64,000 nt of DNA from Podospora pseudoanserina (GCF_035222485.1 NW_026946671.1:620001-684000); one strand, 5' to 3'; positions 31,670-43,050 are shown, counted from the first letter of the stretch. Program-made: numbers and translations. The notes: generated by a model from the letters alone, not told the origin.

Positions 31670-33750
31670 GGCAATGGTTGATGATATTTCTACTGAGTTA
31701 CACGTAGCTGGTAGCCTGGCATGGGGAAAATAAATGGTATAAAGACACTGGAAACTGACTGCCTTCTTAGGTTTCGAGGCTTTCAGGACATGAAGTTGGC
31801 AGCGGGAAATCAGGAAGCAAGTACTTTACAGTCCTCCCTTGTGGCAGTGACACACTGTTGGCAAAAGTTCAGGCACATGAAGTAAGCGGGTAGCAAACCA
31901 AGACATTCCGTCATCAAGACCTTTTATTTCGACATTATCATAAACTTCACCTCACCTCACTAACCGAAACCACCAAATTCCCCAAACTACCAAGGACAAG
32001 AAATCTCGTCCTCAATCACAAGATTCAATCCCCATCACCTCTCAGGTCACAGTTTAAGCTCCACGGAACTCTGGTCAAGACAACGCCTCTTTACGGCCCT
32101 ACAAACCTAGCCAGCTGCCAACCCGAGCCACCGCCAATACGTCAGGACCCAACGCAGACAGAGACTATTTGACTTGAAATTCGGGTGCAAACATCCGTGG
32201 CGTGCGTAGTATAGCGGTATTACATTCTGCTCGCCGAGCGAAGAACTTAGGTTCGAATCCTGACCACTCACCACAATAGCGTATTTGGCTTCTAGCGTTT
32301 GCATTTTTTTGGACTTAGAATTGTCTATGGCAATTATTTTTCTTTTCACCGCCAGGTTCCAATTTCTGTTGCAGTTACAATTGATCCATGGAGGTAACTG
32401 AGGGTTAGGAGCATGAAGACACAGACATGTAGCGTTTCTTGACCAGGTACCTAATGATGTTTAACATCAAAGGCACAGTGACTATATTACTGAATCCCAA
32501 TAAATAGTTTCTTTCCTTCAATTTGAACTTTACATCAGACTCTCAGGAGGAGGCCATCATTGTGAGAATAACAAAGGGTTATTCACAACACATTGACATT
32601 CATAATATATTACTGGCAGCGGTGTCAACCATCAAGAAAAACATCACGATTAGCAAACACTTCAACAGAAGACTTATCCTTCTATCTGAAGATTGCCAAG
32701 TTCGCCATCCTTTTATTTTTCAGTTCTCAAACAACCGTATATGCTACAGGAAAATAATCGCTCTACCCACGAGATACTTACACATGAAACCACCTGCCCA
32801 ACCCCAGCGCCACAGATTTGACTATGCTTTATCTTGTTCTGCAGGTCTGACATCAACTCAGATGATTTTCCCAATCTCCTAGGTATTTACACGATATAGA
32901 ACCAAAACTTGTACTGTTTGTTGCTTTCCCTCACTGGACGACGACAAGTCTTCATCACCCTCTGGTCCATTTGTCTGAACTCTTCAAAAAGTTCGGACTT
33001 GCTTCACATCTACACCCGCATGTAGCGCTTTGGGGGCGATGGGGGAGGCTGGCCGTTTTGCAATGGACAATCCAGCGTCGGTGACTGGAACGGTGGAGCG
33101 TTGTCGCGCTTTCTTGGGTGCTACCGGGGCAGAGTATGGCTGTAGGTGGCTTGAAGGACAGGCCCGGAGACATGCCTCAGTGTAGTCCTTGTGGTCGTCC
33201 TCATCTCCACTGGGTGATTCGCCGATGAAACTGGCTCGCTGAGTTTGCCACCAAACCGTCTTGGGTTTGCCATCGAGGTCTGCGAATAGGGTCCGGTTTG
33301 GGGGAAGTCCTCAAAGGCAGTGAGGTTGGTACGCAAGAGGCAGAAAGAGAAGACCTCTATTAGGATCGAATGTAAGCGCCCAAGCCACCTAAAAGGTATC
33401 ATGAACAGGCGGGGCTGATATGCTCAGCGCCGTGGGCAGGACACTCTTGAACATGTACAGACGAGTAGTTTATCGCGAGGGCATGGGTGTTATGTGAGGT
33501 AAGGTTGATTGAAACCTTTTTTCGTGTAGAGGTATTGTGGCATGAGTATATATAACATGGTGTCTTGTAGAAGATAGAATCATTGGAAGGATCCTTGATA
33601 GTTTCATACCCAAAGGTCGAAGAGCTTGCGCCACGTAACTTCTCGTCACGACACCATTCCTTCGCGATGACGATAATGAGGAGCCAGAACGTGATAGTAA
33701 TTGGCACAACAAGAATCATTGCTGTATTGGATTGAGTAACATCTTCCAGT
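31670..33750. other. intergenic, gene-poor
   Basis: 2.1 kb without a recognised protein gene. A tRNA-like element lies at 32200..32270. Short frames on the minus strand at 33121..33402 and 32955..33173 show no family resemblance. Confidence 0.4.
32200..32270 (+). other. tRNA-like element with intact A and B boxes (Gly-like, probably non-functional)
   Basis: TAGTATAGCGG (32207..32217) is a perfect A-box and GGTTCGAATCC (32250..32260) a perfect B-box. The T-arm forms 5 pairs. An anticodon arm TTCGC/GCGAA can form around GCC (glycine) if one T is bulged, but position 33 is C instead of T and the acceptor ends (GCGTGCG against CCACTCA) do not pair. It is probably a tRNA pseudogene or a tRNA-derived short element. 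A functional gene is unlikely. Confidence 0.45.
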
Positions 33751-34931
33751 CTATCCGCGACCCAGATACCCATCCTCAAATGCTGTGCCTTGTCAGTCAC
33801 ATTTTCATCATCGTCACAGAGAACAAAAGACTTACCACCTGGGAGCCCAGCCGCAGCGTACATGACCAACGAAATTGGCTTCAAATCCTCATCTGTCGAA
33901 CCCTCCAAGTATCGCTGCCAAAACTCCAGCACCCCCTTCACACTCTCCTTCAGCTCCGCATCAGCTCCGCAACCATAACACCTCAACCCCAAACAGGCTC
34001 CAAACTCCCGGAAAGCCAACCTCCTATTCGCGTCCCTGCTCGCGAACCCCCTCTTTCCATCCAGGAGTATCTTCCCCACCTCCAAACTCTGACTACCCAA
34101 AGTCCTGGCCCAATCCTCATCACGGAAGAAATGGCATATCCACAGCCCCATCCCCAAGTCCAAACAGTCATTACTCACCCTCATCTTCCCCTCCCTCCCC
34201 ATCAAAAGCCGGTAATCCGCAATCTCTGACACCAAATCCCCCGGTGGGCCATGCATGTACTCGGCCGTTCTCTGCAAAAGCCTATAAACGACAAACCCCG
34301 TCGCGGCATCAAGATGTCCCTCCGTGGGAACCGACACCCGCGACAAATCAGTAGACATCTTCCACACCATCCTCTCTGCATGATGATTGCTCCTGTTCCT
34401 GACGATAAACTTGTTGTGCACCGCCTTGGCAAGCTGAACAGCCAGTAAACTCCACTGTTTCTCCCCCGTCGCCAAGGCCAGCCTGTTGAGCGCAAACATC
34501 CATAATGTCAGGTAGTGGTGATACTGCCCGTCGCCATCACGTGGGTCTTCTTCCTCAGAGTGGGGTTTTCCTATCCGGAGACCGCCTTTTAGGGGCTCTG
34601 CATCTGTAGCACCGGGGAGACGGGAGGATAGGTCCCGGGTGCGGCCTAGGGTTTCGTGGACGGTGGTGACGAGTCTTTTGGCGAGGGTTAGGTAAGGAGG
34701 ACAAGAGAGCTCTTTGGATAAGGTGATGAAGTTGACTACGCCAAAGGCATCGGTCCAGAGGTAACGGCCTAGGTGACCGGCTGCGCCCGGGGAGGAGGGG
34801 GGCGTCCATGACAAGGCGGAAGCTTCTGGGTCCGGGGAGGAGAGGATGTTGTCAAAGGGGCCGTAGACTATGGAGAGGGCTTCTTTGAAGCGGCGGATGC
34901 GCTCATTGGGGGTTGGGATGGGCATTGTCAT
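33751..34931 (-). CDS. unrecognised helical protein, possibly alpha/alpha-toroid
   Basis: About 377 residues in two exons, complement(33836..34931, 33751..33788). The intron (33789..33835, GTAAGT donor, GACTGACAAG end) is inferred. Without it the frame stays open to 33399 with a low-quality tail. Segments such as YLTLWMFALNRLALATG, HLDAATGFVVYRLLQR and CLDLGMGLWICHFFRDEDWA recur as amphipathic helices with aromatic and small residues, as in six-hairpin toroids (glycoside hydrolase or epimerase folds). I cannot name the family or a substrate, and I see no signal peptide. Starts at 34931 or 34925 (MTMPIP) fit, although the frame continues to 35003. Divergent from hsp98. Confidence 0.6.
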
Positions 34932-35937
34932 GGTGGGCCTTTTGCTGTTGGGGTGATACTTGGAAATGTGATGTCTGGGAATGAGAATATGGCGTTTCGA
35001 CACTGAGTTTGGTGGTGATAGTTCTCGAGATGGAAGAAAAACGGTTCATCCACTTGGATTTCCAGATAGAGGGAACACAACGTCACAGTATCTCTACCTA
35101 GAAAAAGTGTCTCGGAGAGGTCGGTTCAGACTGGGCCCTGGGACTCAAGTTAGATGACCAGTATACGATAATTGCACGGATAGAGCCGAGTGATCATCCT
35201 GTTGAAGAGGAAAATGGTGTGTTTGGAAGGGTTTGGTTGCTGTGAGGGCAGGGACCATCTTGCAGCCATCTCAACGGAAGCCAGAGCATCGTGAACGTCA
35301 ACGGAGTCTGAGAGGTCTGCTTGTGCGCTGGATCGGACCCCCACATGTCGTCACTCATCTGTCGTTGTCGTTGAAGAAAGCGTTGACCCAAGCTCAAAGA
35401 GTGCCAAGGCAAAGCCAAGATGGGAGCCAAGTTGGGGATGGACTAGTCCTTATTTGTACTAGTCATCGAAGTGGAGGTCTCATTGGTCGATCGCTGCCCC
35501 ACTGCCAGGTGCTACCCCGCGCAGGATGCCTGAACATTCGAGGGGCTTCTGGGGCCAGGATTCTCGAGAGCTCTGGCAGGCTCTCGCAGCTTCCTGTGCC
35601 ATCATACCACATCTCGCTGCTTCGCCCTCGGGCACCAAGTGCTTACTTACACTTCTCCCAGTCTCTCCACCCGCTGCCCAAGATAAATTCTTCGCCTGTG
35701 GTGTTACCTCTCTTCTTTGTTCCCTCCATTGACTGAACCAAAACAAACAACAAACTGTTGACAACGATACCCATAACAACCAACAAAATCATCTGCTACT
35801 ATTTTCAGTAGCACAACGATTTGAAGCCTGACGTCACACTCCAAGCTTCACCACATCGTCTACCTCATATAATATCACCACTTCGAACAACCACCACTCA
35901 GTTCCCGAGACGCTCAGTCTCGAAAGTCTAATTCACA
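34932..35937. other. divergent promoter region upstream of hsp98
   Basis: About 1 kb. I looked for perfect heat-shock elements (alternating GAA/TTC) and found none. An AGGGG stress-element-like word lies near 35539. The last 150 bp are a CA-rich 5' leader. Confidence 0.4.
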
Positions 35938-38718
35938 ATGAACTCGAAAATGGAGTTTACCGACCGTGCCAAGAAGGCGTTGGAGGACGCCATGGTCCTC
36001 GCCGAACAGTACGCACACTCACAGCTGCTGCCAGTACACTTGGCAGTCGCCCTACTCGATCCCCTCCCCGACCAGAGCAAAGATCTTCAGAACGCACCAC
36101 CAGGGACGACACAAACCCTCCTACGACAAGTCGTTGAGCGCGCCCATGGCGATCCCCAGCTCTTCGACCGTGCTCTCAAGAAGATGCTCGTCCGCCTGCC
36201 GAGCCAAGACCCCCCACCAGAGTCGGTCTCGATGGCGCCCTCGTTCAACAATGTCCTTCGCAAGGCCATGGAGCTGCAAAAGGTGCAGAAGGATACCTAC
36301 ATAGCGGTAGACCATCTCATCCAAGCCCTCTCAGAAGATGTGTCGATCCAGGGTGCCCTCAAGGAGGCCAACATCCCCAAGCCAAAACTAGTGCAGGAGG
36401 CTGTGCAGCAAATCCGCGGCACCAAGCGTGTCGACTCTCGCAATGCCGACACAGAGCAGGAGAACGAGAATCTCGCCAAATTCACCATCGACATGACCGC
36501 CATGGCCAGAGAGGGCAAGATTGATCCCGTCATTGGCCGTGAGGAAGAGATCCGCCGCGTCGTCCGCATTCTTTCTCGGCGCACAAAGAACAACCCGGTG
36601 CTCATCGGTGAGCCCGGTGTGGGTAAGACGACCGTCGTCGAAGGTCTTGCCCAGCGGATTGTCAACAATGATGTCCCCGACAACCTTGCGGCCTGCAAGC
36701 TGCTCTCTCTGGATGTCGGTGCGCTGGTCGCAGGCAGCAAGTACAGAGGCGAGTTCGAGGAGCGTATGAAGGGTGTTTTGAAGGAAATTCAGGAGTCTAA
36801 GGAGATGATTGTCCTGTTTGTCGACGAGATCCACCTTCTCATGGGTGCTGGTTCATCTGGCGAGGGTGGCATGGATGCCGCCAACTTGCTCAAGCCCATG
36901 CTTGCCAGAGGCCAGCTTCACTGTATCGGCGCCACCACCTTAGCCGAGTACCGCAAGTACATTGAGAAGGATGCCGCTTTCGAGCGTCGTTTCCAGCAAG
37001 TCCTGGTCAAGGAGCCGACCATTCCCGAGACCATTTCCATTCTCCGTGGTCTCAAGGAGAAGTACGAAGTCCACCACGGTGTCAACATTGCCGATGCCGC
37101 CATCGTGGCCTCCGCCAACCTAGCTGCTCGGTACCTCACATCTCGCAGACTCCCCGATTCGGCCGTTGATCTGATCGACGAGGCTGCCGCTGCAGTTCGC
37201 GTAGCCCGCGAGTCTCAGCCGGAAATTATCGACTCCCTTGAGCGCCGGCTACGCCAACTCAAGATTGAAATTCACGCTTTGTCTCGTGAGAAGGACGAGG
37301 CTTCCAAGACCCGACTCGCTCAGGCCCGCCAGGATGCCGAGAACGTTGAGGAGGAGTTGAGACCACTTCGTGAGAAGTACGAGAGAGAGCGCCAGCGCGG
37401 TAAAGACATTCAGGAGGCCAAGTTGAAGTTGGAGGCTCTTCGTGTCAAGGCCGAGGATGCCAGCAGAGTGGGAGACCACAGCCGTGCTGCCGATCTTCAG
37501 TACTACGCCATCCCCGAGCAAGAGGCTGTCATCCGGCGCCTTGAGAAGGAGAAAGCTGCCGCTGACGCTGCCCTGAATGCCAACGGCGGTGACTCTGGTG
37601 GTTCCATGATCACCGATGTCGTCGGACCAGACCAAATCAACGAAATCGTCGCCCGCTGGACCGGTATTCCCGTCACCCGCCTCAAGACCACCGAGCGGGA
37701 GAAGCTTCTGCACATGGAGAAGGCTCTTGGCAAGATTGTCGTCGGTCAGAAAGAAGCTGTCCAGTCCGTGTCCAACGCCATCCGTCTGCAGCGCTCAGGT
37801 CTGGCCAACCCCAACCAGCCTCCTAGCTTCCTGTTCTGCGGTCCCTCCGGTACCGGTAAGACGCTTCTCACCAAGGCGCTTGCCGAGTTCCTGTTCGACG
37901 ATCCGAAGTCAATGATCCGCTTCGATATGTCTGAGTACCAGGAGCGTCACTCCCTGAGCCGCATGATTGGTGCTCCTCCCGGCTACGTTGGTCACGACTC
38001 TGGTGGCCAGCTGACCGAGGCCCTTCGTCGCAAGCCCTTCTCCATCCTCCTCTTCGACGAGGTTGAGAAGGCTGCCAAGGAAGTTTTGACGGTTCTCCTT
38101 CAGCTCATGGACGATGGTCGCATCACCGACGGCCAAGGCCGTGTCGTTGATGCCAAGAACTGCATCGTTGTCATGACTTCTAACTTGGGTGCCGAGTACC
38201 TCGCTCGGCCCAACGGCAAGGACGGCAAGATTGATCCCACCACTCGGGAGCTCGTCATGAATGCTCTCCGCAACTACTTCCTTCCCGAGTTCCTCAACCG
38301 TATCAACTCGATTGTCATCTTTAACCGTCTCACCCGCAAGGAGATTCGCCGCATTGTCGACCTGCGGATTAGCGAAATCCAGAAGCGTCTCAGCGACAAC
38401 GATCGCAACGTCATCATCAAGGTGTCGGAGGCAGCCAAAGACAAGCTGGGTGCCCAGGGCTACTCGCCAGCCTATGGTGCCAGACCGCTGCAACGCTTGC
38501 TTGAGAAGGAGGTGCTCAACCGCATGGCTATCCTAATACTGCGCGGCAGCATTCGTGACGGCGAAGTCGCTCGTGTCGACCTGGTGGATAACAAGGTTAC
38601 TGTTCTCCCCAACCACCAAGAGAGCGAGGCTTCTGACGAGGAGATGATGATTGACTCGGATGATGCTCTGGATGAGATTGCCCCCGATTCGATGGATGAA
38701 GATCTCTACAATGACTAG
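35938..38718 (+). CDS. hsp98: Hsp98/Hsp104, ClpB-type protein disaggregase
   Basis: Hexameric AAA+ chaperone that threads aggregated proteins and gives thermotolerance, in cytosol and nucleus. Single exon, 926 residues, nearly the length of Neurospora Hsp98. Order: Clp N-domain with two repeats (1-150); first ATPase domain with Walker A GEPGVGKT (224-231) and Walker B VLFVDEIH (about 290); coiled-coil M-domain (about 410-530); second ATPase domain with GPSGTGKT (635-642) and [10 protein letters not shown] (about 703). The tail is acidic and ends in DEDLYND, like the acidic end of Hsp104. All catalytic motifs are intact. The start [15 protein letters not shown] fits family N-termini. No intron, as is common for heat-shock genes. 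Confidence 0.97.
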   Translation: MNSKMEFTDRAKKALEDAMVLAEQYAHSQLLPVHLAVALLDPLPDQSKDLQNAPPGTTQTLLRQVVERAHGDPQLFDRALKKMLVRLPSQDPPPESVSMAPSFNNVLRKAMELQKVQKDTYIAVDHLIQALSEDVSIQGALKEANIPKPKLVQEAVQQIRGTKRVDSRNADTEQENENLAKFTIDMTAMAREGKIDPVIGREEEIRRVVRILSRRTKNNPVLIGEPGVGKTTVVEGLAQRIVNNDVPDNLAACKLLSLDVGALVAGSKYRGEFEERMKGVLKEIQESKEMIVLFVDEIHLLMGAGSSGEGGMDAANLLKPMLARGQLHCIGATTLAEYRKYIEKDAAFERRFQQVLVKEPTIPETISILRGLKEKYEVHHGVNIADAAIVASANLAARYLTSRRLPDSAVDLIDEAAAAVRVARESQPEIIDSLERRLRQLKIEIHALSREKDEASKTRLAQARQDAENVEEELRPLREKYERERQRGKDIQEAKLKLEALRVKAEDASRVGDHSRAADLQYYAIPEQEAVIRRLEKEKAAADAALNANGGDSGGSMITDVVGPDQINEIVARWTGIPVTRLKTTEREKLLHMEKALGKIVVGQKEAVQSVSNAIRLQRSGLANPNQPPSFLFCGPSGTGKTLLTKALAEFLFDDPKSMIRFDMSEYQERHSLSRMIGAPPGYVGHDSGGQLTEALRRKPFSILLFDEVEKAAKEVLTVLLQLMDDGRITDGQGRVVDAKNCIVVMTSNLGAEYLARPNGKDGKIDPTTRELVMNALRNYFLPEFLNRINSIVIFNRLTRKEIRRIVDLRISEIQKRLSDNDRNVIIKVSEAAKDKLGAQGYSPAYGARPLQRLLEKEVLNRMAILILRGSIRDGEVARVDLVDNKVTVLPNHQESEASDEEMMIDSDDALDEIAPDSMDEDLYND

Positions 38719-39397
38719 AGGTGTCGTTGAGATGCCAAGAAGACCGGGGACTTTGAGAAGGAGAGTATTGATGACATTGATGTGGATGGAACAAAATTAT
38801 GGCGATGATAATGACGGCGTTTTCGGAATGGTTATTCATGGAACAGGGAATTGTATGGCCAGAGCAAAGGCCTAGGCTACGATGGGGAGGCATTTTGATG
38901 CATAGCATGTATTGCATAGCCTTATGGCACAACAACAGAAGTGTAGTTAGTGTAACTCTTGATCAGAGATCAATAAACTGTTGATATTGTACCTTCTTTG
39001 GTTCTTTCCGTCATGTGTGACGTGTGTGTGTTTTGATGTGTGTTTGACATGAAGTTCGGTAACGCCCCATTTACACGAGAATGTCGGATAAAGCTCTACG
39101 GCGAATAATTTCTTGTCTGTATAAAATAGACACCCATTCCAAGTCATGAGGTTATTTCACTGAATGATGAACGACGTGGCTCGGTGTGGGCCTCCTCTTC
39201 ACCTTTCATATGAGCCGCTGATTGGTCACTCACCGGCCGCCGAATATTTTTGGAAGAACCTTGGAAGCTTGACCACCAAGTCCACCCAGACAGGTACCCA
39301 GCCATACCACCACCATCACCACCACCACCTCTCTGACTTCCTCGATCTTTTTTTTTTAATTTCTGAAAGAAGATCAGCAACTCAAACAACCACCAAA
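38719..39397. other. intergenic (hsp98 / tim8)
   Basis: 679 bp with the 3' end of hsp98 and the promoter of tim8, including a CACCATCACC-type repeat at about 39306-39332 and a T-run before the start codon. Confidence 0.45.
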
Positions 39398-39738
39398 ATG
39401 TCCTCCTCCCTCGCCCTCGACCAAGCCGACATCGAGAAGCTCAACGACAAGGACAAGGCCGAGCTCCGCCAGTTCTTCGCCAACGAGGAGCAAAAGAGCA
39501 AGATCCAGAGCCGTATGCATTACCTCCCCCGAAAAATGAAGATAGTGTTGCTAACTGTATAGAATCCCACGCCCTCACCTCCCTCTGCTGGAAAAAGTGC
39601 ATGGCCTCCTCCTCCACCTTCAAGTCGGGCGCCCTCGACGGCACGGAAAAGGCCTGCCTCGCCAACTGCGTTGAGAGGTTCATGGACGTCAACATGGCTA
39701 CTGTTAGGCAGCTGGCTGGCATGGGGGGACGTCACTAG
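39398..39738 (+). CDS. tim8: mitochondrial small Tim chaperone Tim8
   Basis: Small Tim protein of the mitochondrial intermembrane space that, with Tim13, escorts hydrophobic precursors to the TIM22 complex. Two exons, join(39398..39512, 39563..39738), phase 1, give 96 residues. The twin CX3C motif is CWKKC (Cys47, Cys51) and CLANC (Cys70, Cys74), 18 residues apart, followed by VERFMDVNMATVRQL, the Tim8-like helix. Acidic/Gln-rich N-terminal helix, no presequence, as expected for oxidative import by Mia40. Assignment to Tim8 rather than Tim13 rests on the residues around the second motif. Confidence 0.93.
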
Positions 39739-40266
39739 AAACAGCAAGACTTCTTCTTTCGGAATGATTTGAAATCACCCAACCCCACCACGATCATGAA
39801 TGAGGATTCGACAATGCGGAGATGGAGGACATGTTATGGTACATGGGCAGACCAAGGGGTATAGAGTTTGAGACGTTGACTACGGGCAGCGTTGTATATC
39901 ACATCTGGGCGAGAGGAAGCAGGGGAGCGGGCTGTACGATAGAAGATATTGTCCCCATATGGGAATGGGTGGTTACATATCATGGCAGACCTGATTGGAA
40001 AAGACGGCACCACACCGTGGATTGTACACTACTTGGAACTCTACGTATCACATGGCAACTGACACAAATTCGACATCACAACAGGACACAACCAAAGGAC
40101 CAAAATATATGCCCATCATCAACGAGGAATGGTCAATTGTTTTCATTGCCGGGTATCTGACGCCAATTGAAAAATGCAATCCCAATTCCCTTCTTCGTTG
40201 ACAACACCATTTTTGTTGGTTTTTTTTTCATTCCCAGTCCCGATCCATCATCACACGACCGAACGT
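39739..40266. other. intergenic, convergent 3' ends
   Basis: 528 bp between tim8 and the uL23 gene. No feature seen. Confidence 0.45.
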
Positions 40267-41003
40267 TTAGACGAGGCCGAGCTTGGTAGCGGCAATGTCG
40301 AGGGCATCGACATCAGCGGTGAGGCGGGCGAAAGCCTTCTTGGAGCCGTCGGGGCGGATCAAGGTGTTGATCTTGACGGTGTCAATGTCGTAAAGCTTCT
40401 TAAGAGCCAGCTTAATCTGAGCCTTGTTGGCCTTGACATCGACGATGAAGACGAGGGTGTTCTGCTCCTCGATCTTCTTAAGGGCACCCTCGGTATTGAG
40501 GGGGTGGATGATGACCTTGTGCTCGTCGAGGCGGGGGGCGTGGGGGATCGACTTGCGGGGGTACTTGGGAGCGCGAGACAACTGGAGGGTCTTGGGGCGG
40601 TGGAAGGTGGTGCTGTAGCGGACCTTGGTCTTCTTGTGGGCGTGGACCTGGAGAGGGGGTTAGACTTCTGATCGTGAGGCCAAAGTTGGAGAGAAGTAAC
40701 ATACACCCTTGAGGGCAGCCTGAGCAGCCTTCTTCGCCTGAGCACCCTTGCCAGCCTTGGAGGCACCGCCTGTATCGTGGGAGAGTCGAGTCAGTATAAA
40801 GCATTCGCCTGAACAAGGGGAGGACCGTCTTGTTCAAACTCGCAAAATCTGCTGCTGCTTTGATGCTTCACCTCGCCGCCATCATTTTGCGACATGGTCG
40901 GCGGCGAAGCTCCGCACTGAGCGACGGCCGAAATTGTTGTGTTTGTATCAATCCATTTCCTGGAGGATTCTCAAGTACCTTTCTTAACGTCCTTGGGAGC
41001 CAT
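40267..41003 (-). CDS. rpl25: 60S ribosomal protein uL23 (L25/L23a)
   Basis: Binds 25S rRNA domain III near the exit tunnel and forms the docking site for SRP and nascent-chain factors. Three exons, complement(40979..41003, 40705..40769, 40267..40647), give 156 residues. The first exon has only 8 codons plus one base. The N-terminus is Lys/Ala-rich (nuclear import and rRNA binding). The core has [37 protein letters not shown] and [17 protein letters not shown]. Intron 1 is long (209 nt), as is frequent in ribosomal protein genes. I searched it for a box C/D snoRNA and found none. It shares a 326-bp divergent promoter with bmt2. Confidence 0.97.
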
Positions 41004-41329
41004 TTTTGCTGTTTGTCGGCACTGGGCGAAGTTGTCGTCTAGTCGGTCGTGGATGGGGAAGGGAAAAAAAGTTGGCGGAATTTTGCTAAAACGATTTAAC
41101 AGAATGTGTGTGCGGAGACCTGTGGCTGGTTGGTTGTGGCTCCTGCCCCGCTCTTTTGGGAGAGGAAGAATGTGTGATTGGCCAATCCCCGGACCTGGAG
41201 CTCCCGATAAGATAAGCAGTTTGATGAGCTTTGGGAGCTTTCGAAAAATTACCCACGAATCCACCTCGTCTTCCCAACTTTAGTTCCCTCGAGGAACGGT
41301 GCAACAATCATGCAGTCCGCTTGCATGCC
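41004..41329. promoter_or_regulatory. divergent promoter uL23 / bmt2
   Basis: Only 326 bp separate the start codons of a ribosomal protein gene and an rRNA methyltransferase gene, so a shared bidirectional promoter is likely. No motif could be assigned with confidence. Confidence 0.5.
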
Positions 41330-42196
41330 ATGGCGCTCAAGAAGAAACGTCCGCAAAAGAGCTTAGCCGCTGGTCGGCCGCCCATTCTTCAACGCCAACC
41401 AAAATCCATCACCAGAAAGTCGACAAAAGCTCTCATCAACAAGCACCATCTCCTCGAGAAGAGAAAGAAACAGGCGCTTGCCAAGGGTGATGATGCAGGT
41501 GTCGCCGCGATCGATGCAGAGATTCAAGCTCTAGGTGGCCTCGAGGCATATCAGAAGGCCAGTCTTCAAGGCCAGAGGGAGGACCGCGGCGGTGACAGCT
41601 CGAGGGTTCTGATGGAATGGGTGCAGCCATGCCTCACGGCTCATAAAGAGGGATCGGATCGGATGCTCAAGATGCTCGAGGTTGGCGCGCTCAGCACACA
41701 GAATGCTTGCTCGCAGAGCGGCTACTTTGACATTACTCGTATCGATTTGAACAGTCAAGGCGAAGGGATTCTGCAGCAGGATTTCATGGAACGGCCTTTG
41801 CCCAAGGATGACACGGAGCGATTCGATATCATCAGCCTGTCGCTCGTTCTGAACTTTGTGCCGGATCCGAAAGGAAGAGGGGACATGCTCAAGCGTACGA
41901 CGGAGTTTTTGCGCGCAGCCGGCAGATATCTCGAGGCTCCTTCACTGACGACCAACTTTCCGAGTCTCTTCCTGGTGCTCCCTGCGCCATGTGTCACGAA
42001 TTCGCGGTATCTGGATGAAGAGAGGTTGGTTGGGATTATGGCGTCGCTTGGGTACGCGAAGGTTGAGTCCAAGACGACTCAGCGGCTGGTCTACTATCTT
42101 TGGAGGAGAGAAGGCAAAGGCATCGCTCGACGTTTCCGAAAGGAAGAGATACGGGCTGGCCCGACACGGAACAACTTTGCTGTTGTTCTGGGGTGA
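41330..42196 (+). CDS. bmt2: 25S rRNA adenine-N1 methyltransferase Bmt2
   Basis: SAM-dependent enzyme which in yeast makes m1A at one position of helix 65 of 25S rRNA in the nucleolus. Single exon, 288 residues. The N-terminus is basic (MALKKKRPQKSL, nucleolar-type). A coiled segment with KALINKHHLLEKRKKQAL follows. The SAM site is MLEVGALSTQNAC, then YFDITRIDLNSQGEGILQQDF and FDIISLSLVLNFVPDPKGRGDML, all diagnostic of the family. The start at 41330 is chosen because MALKKKRP fits orthologues, although the frame is open from 41231. Directly downstream lies the spliced snoRNA array on the same strand. Confidence 0.94.
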   Translation: MALKKKRPQKSLAAGRPPILQRQPKSITRKSTKALINKHHLLEKRKKQALAKGDDAGVAAIDAEIQALGGLEAYQKASLQGQREDRGGDSSRVLMEWVQPCLTAHKEGSDRMLKMLEVGALSTQNACSQSGYFDITRIDLNSQGEGILQQDFMERPLPKDDTERFDIISLSLVLNFVPDPKGRGDMLKRTTEFLRAAGRYLEAPSLTTNFPSLFLVLPAPCVTNSRYLDEERLVGIMASLGYAKVESKTTQRLVYYLWRREGKGIARRFRKEEIRAGPTRNNFAVVLG

Positions 42197-42366
42197 ATAC
42201 TCTCCTGGTGTTGGTTTTGGCCAGTTCGCTGGGCGGGGTTGATCTTCCTCTTTGGAATGGGAGGTTGTGATGTCCCCATCATCCTCACCGTGGCAGGAGC
42301 CCAAGGCACTTGGCATCTGGGCAACTTGTGCATCAAGGTACGTTATGACTTTACATTTCACATGAC

Positions 42367-42452
42367 TGGCGATGATGCTTTGCAACCTAAAGTATTTGCT
42401 ACTTCAGAGCCTCCGGGCCATGAGACAAACTATTTCACCATGCACTGAGCCA
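42367..42452 (+). ncRNA. box C/D snoRNA candidate 1
   Basis: Box C ATGATGC (42372..42378), D box CTGA (42445..42448) and a terminal stem TGGC/GCCA closing 86 nt. A D'-like CAGA at 42405 is preceded by TATTTGCTACT. This is complementary to AGTAGCAAATA, which I remember as part of a conserved LSU rRNA segment (GTAGCAAATATTC). If so, it would guide 2'-O-methylation of an A there. The target is inference. Confidence 0.65.
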
Positions 42453-42706
42453 CTTCAGTTTACTAGAAGCATTTCTCACAAGTCCTGTTGAAGGGTTGCC
42501 AGGCTGACAAATGCGATTCTAGGCTGCTCCATGAGATGGTTCTCGCTCTCTCCACCGCCGGTTGGCAGTTGGGGCCTTTGCCATCAGCACAATATGTTCA
42601 ATTTTGCTCTTGTGTCGTTGTCCCAACAAAGAATACCTTGCCGGCAGTTTCTGAGACGAGATGGGCAGTCTTATGGTATGTGCGCATCTCTTTTTACTCT
42701 CTCCCC

Positions 42707-42788
42707 TTACCATGATGACCTAGACATTCTAAACAGTTATCCCTATCTGAAAATATGGTGTTGACTTGGTTCTAACTTCTGATTTTCC
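42707..42788 (+). ncRNA. box C/D snoRNA candidate 2
   Basis: Perfect box C ATGATGA (42712..42718), D' CTGA (42747..42750), C'-like TGTTGAC and D CTGA (42779..42782). Upstream of D' stands AGTTATCCCTAT, whose 10-nt core AGTTATCCCT is complementary to AGGGATAACT of the universally conserved LSU rRNA peptidyl-transferase region. By the D+5 rule the target is a G of the GGG. In yeast a nearby G is methylated (snR38, from memory). No clear terminal stem. Confidence 0.75.
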
Positions 42789-42967
42789 TTACTTTTCACC
42801 TCGATGTTTGGCCGTTCCTGCTGGAAGCCTGAGCTCACATCTTGAAGACAGTTCTCTACTAGTGGCACCTCAGTGACACAGCCGGCAATCGATATCAGAC
42901 TCAAATTTCGGTACGTTTTACTTCTTCGTCGCATTGTGATTCCTTCATCTCCCCCCAATACCCTCAT

Positions 42968-43050
42968 GTAATATGATGACCTAGGCATTCATAAACAGTT
43001 ATCCCTATCTGAATAACAGTGTTGATCCGGTTCTAACTTCTGATTTCTTA
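42968..43050 (+). ncRNA. box C/D snoRNA candidate 3 (paralogue of 2)
   Basis: Box C ATGATGA (42973..42979), D' CTGA (43009..43012), C'-like TGTTGAT and D CTGA (43040..43043). It keeps the D' guide AGTTATCCCTAT and the D-side element GGTTCTAACTT of candidate 2. Flanking GTAA/TTAC can pair weakly. Confidence 0.75.

Noticed and set aside
33121-33402. 93-codon minus-strand frame
   Set aside because: No motif, no neighbouring exons in frame. Likely chance.
34932-35937. Heat-shock elements upstream of hsp98
   Set aside because: Single TTC or GAA words occur, but I could not find three correctly phased inverted units.
40770-40978. snoRNA in the long first intron of the uL23 gene
   Set aside because: An ATGATGG word and a CTGA occur on the coding strand, but the CTGA coincides with the branch site and no guide or closing stem could be found.
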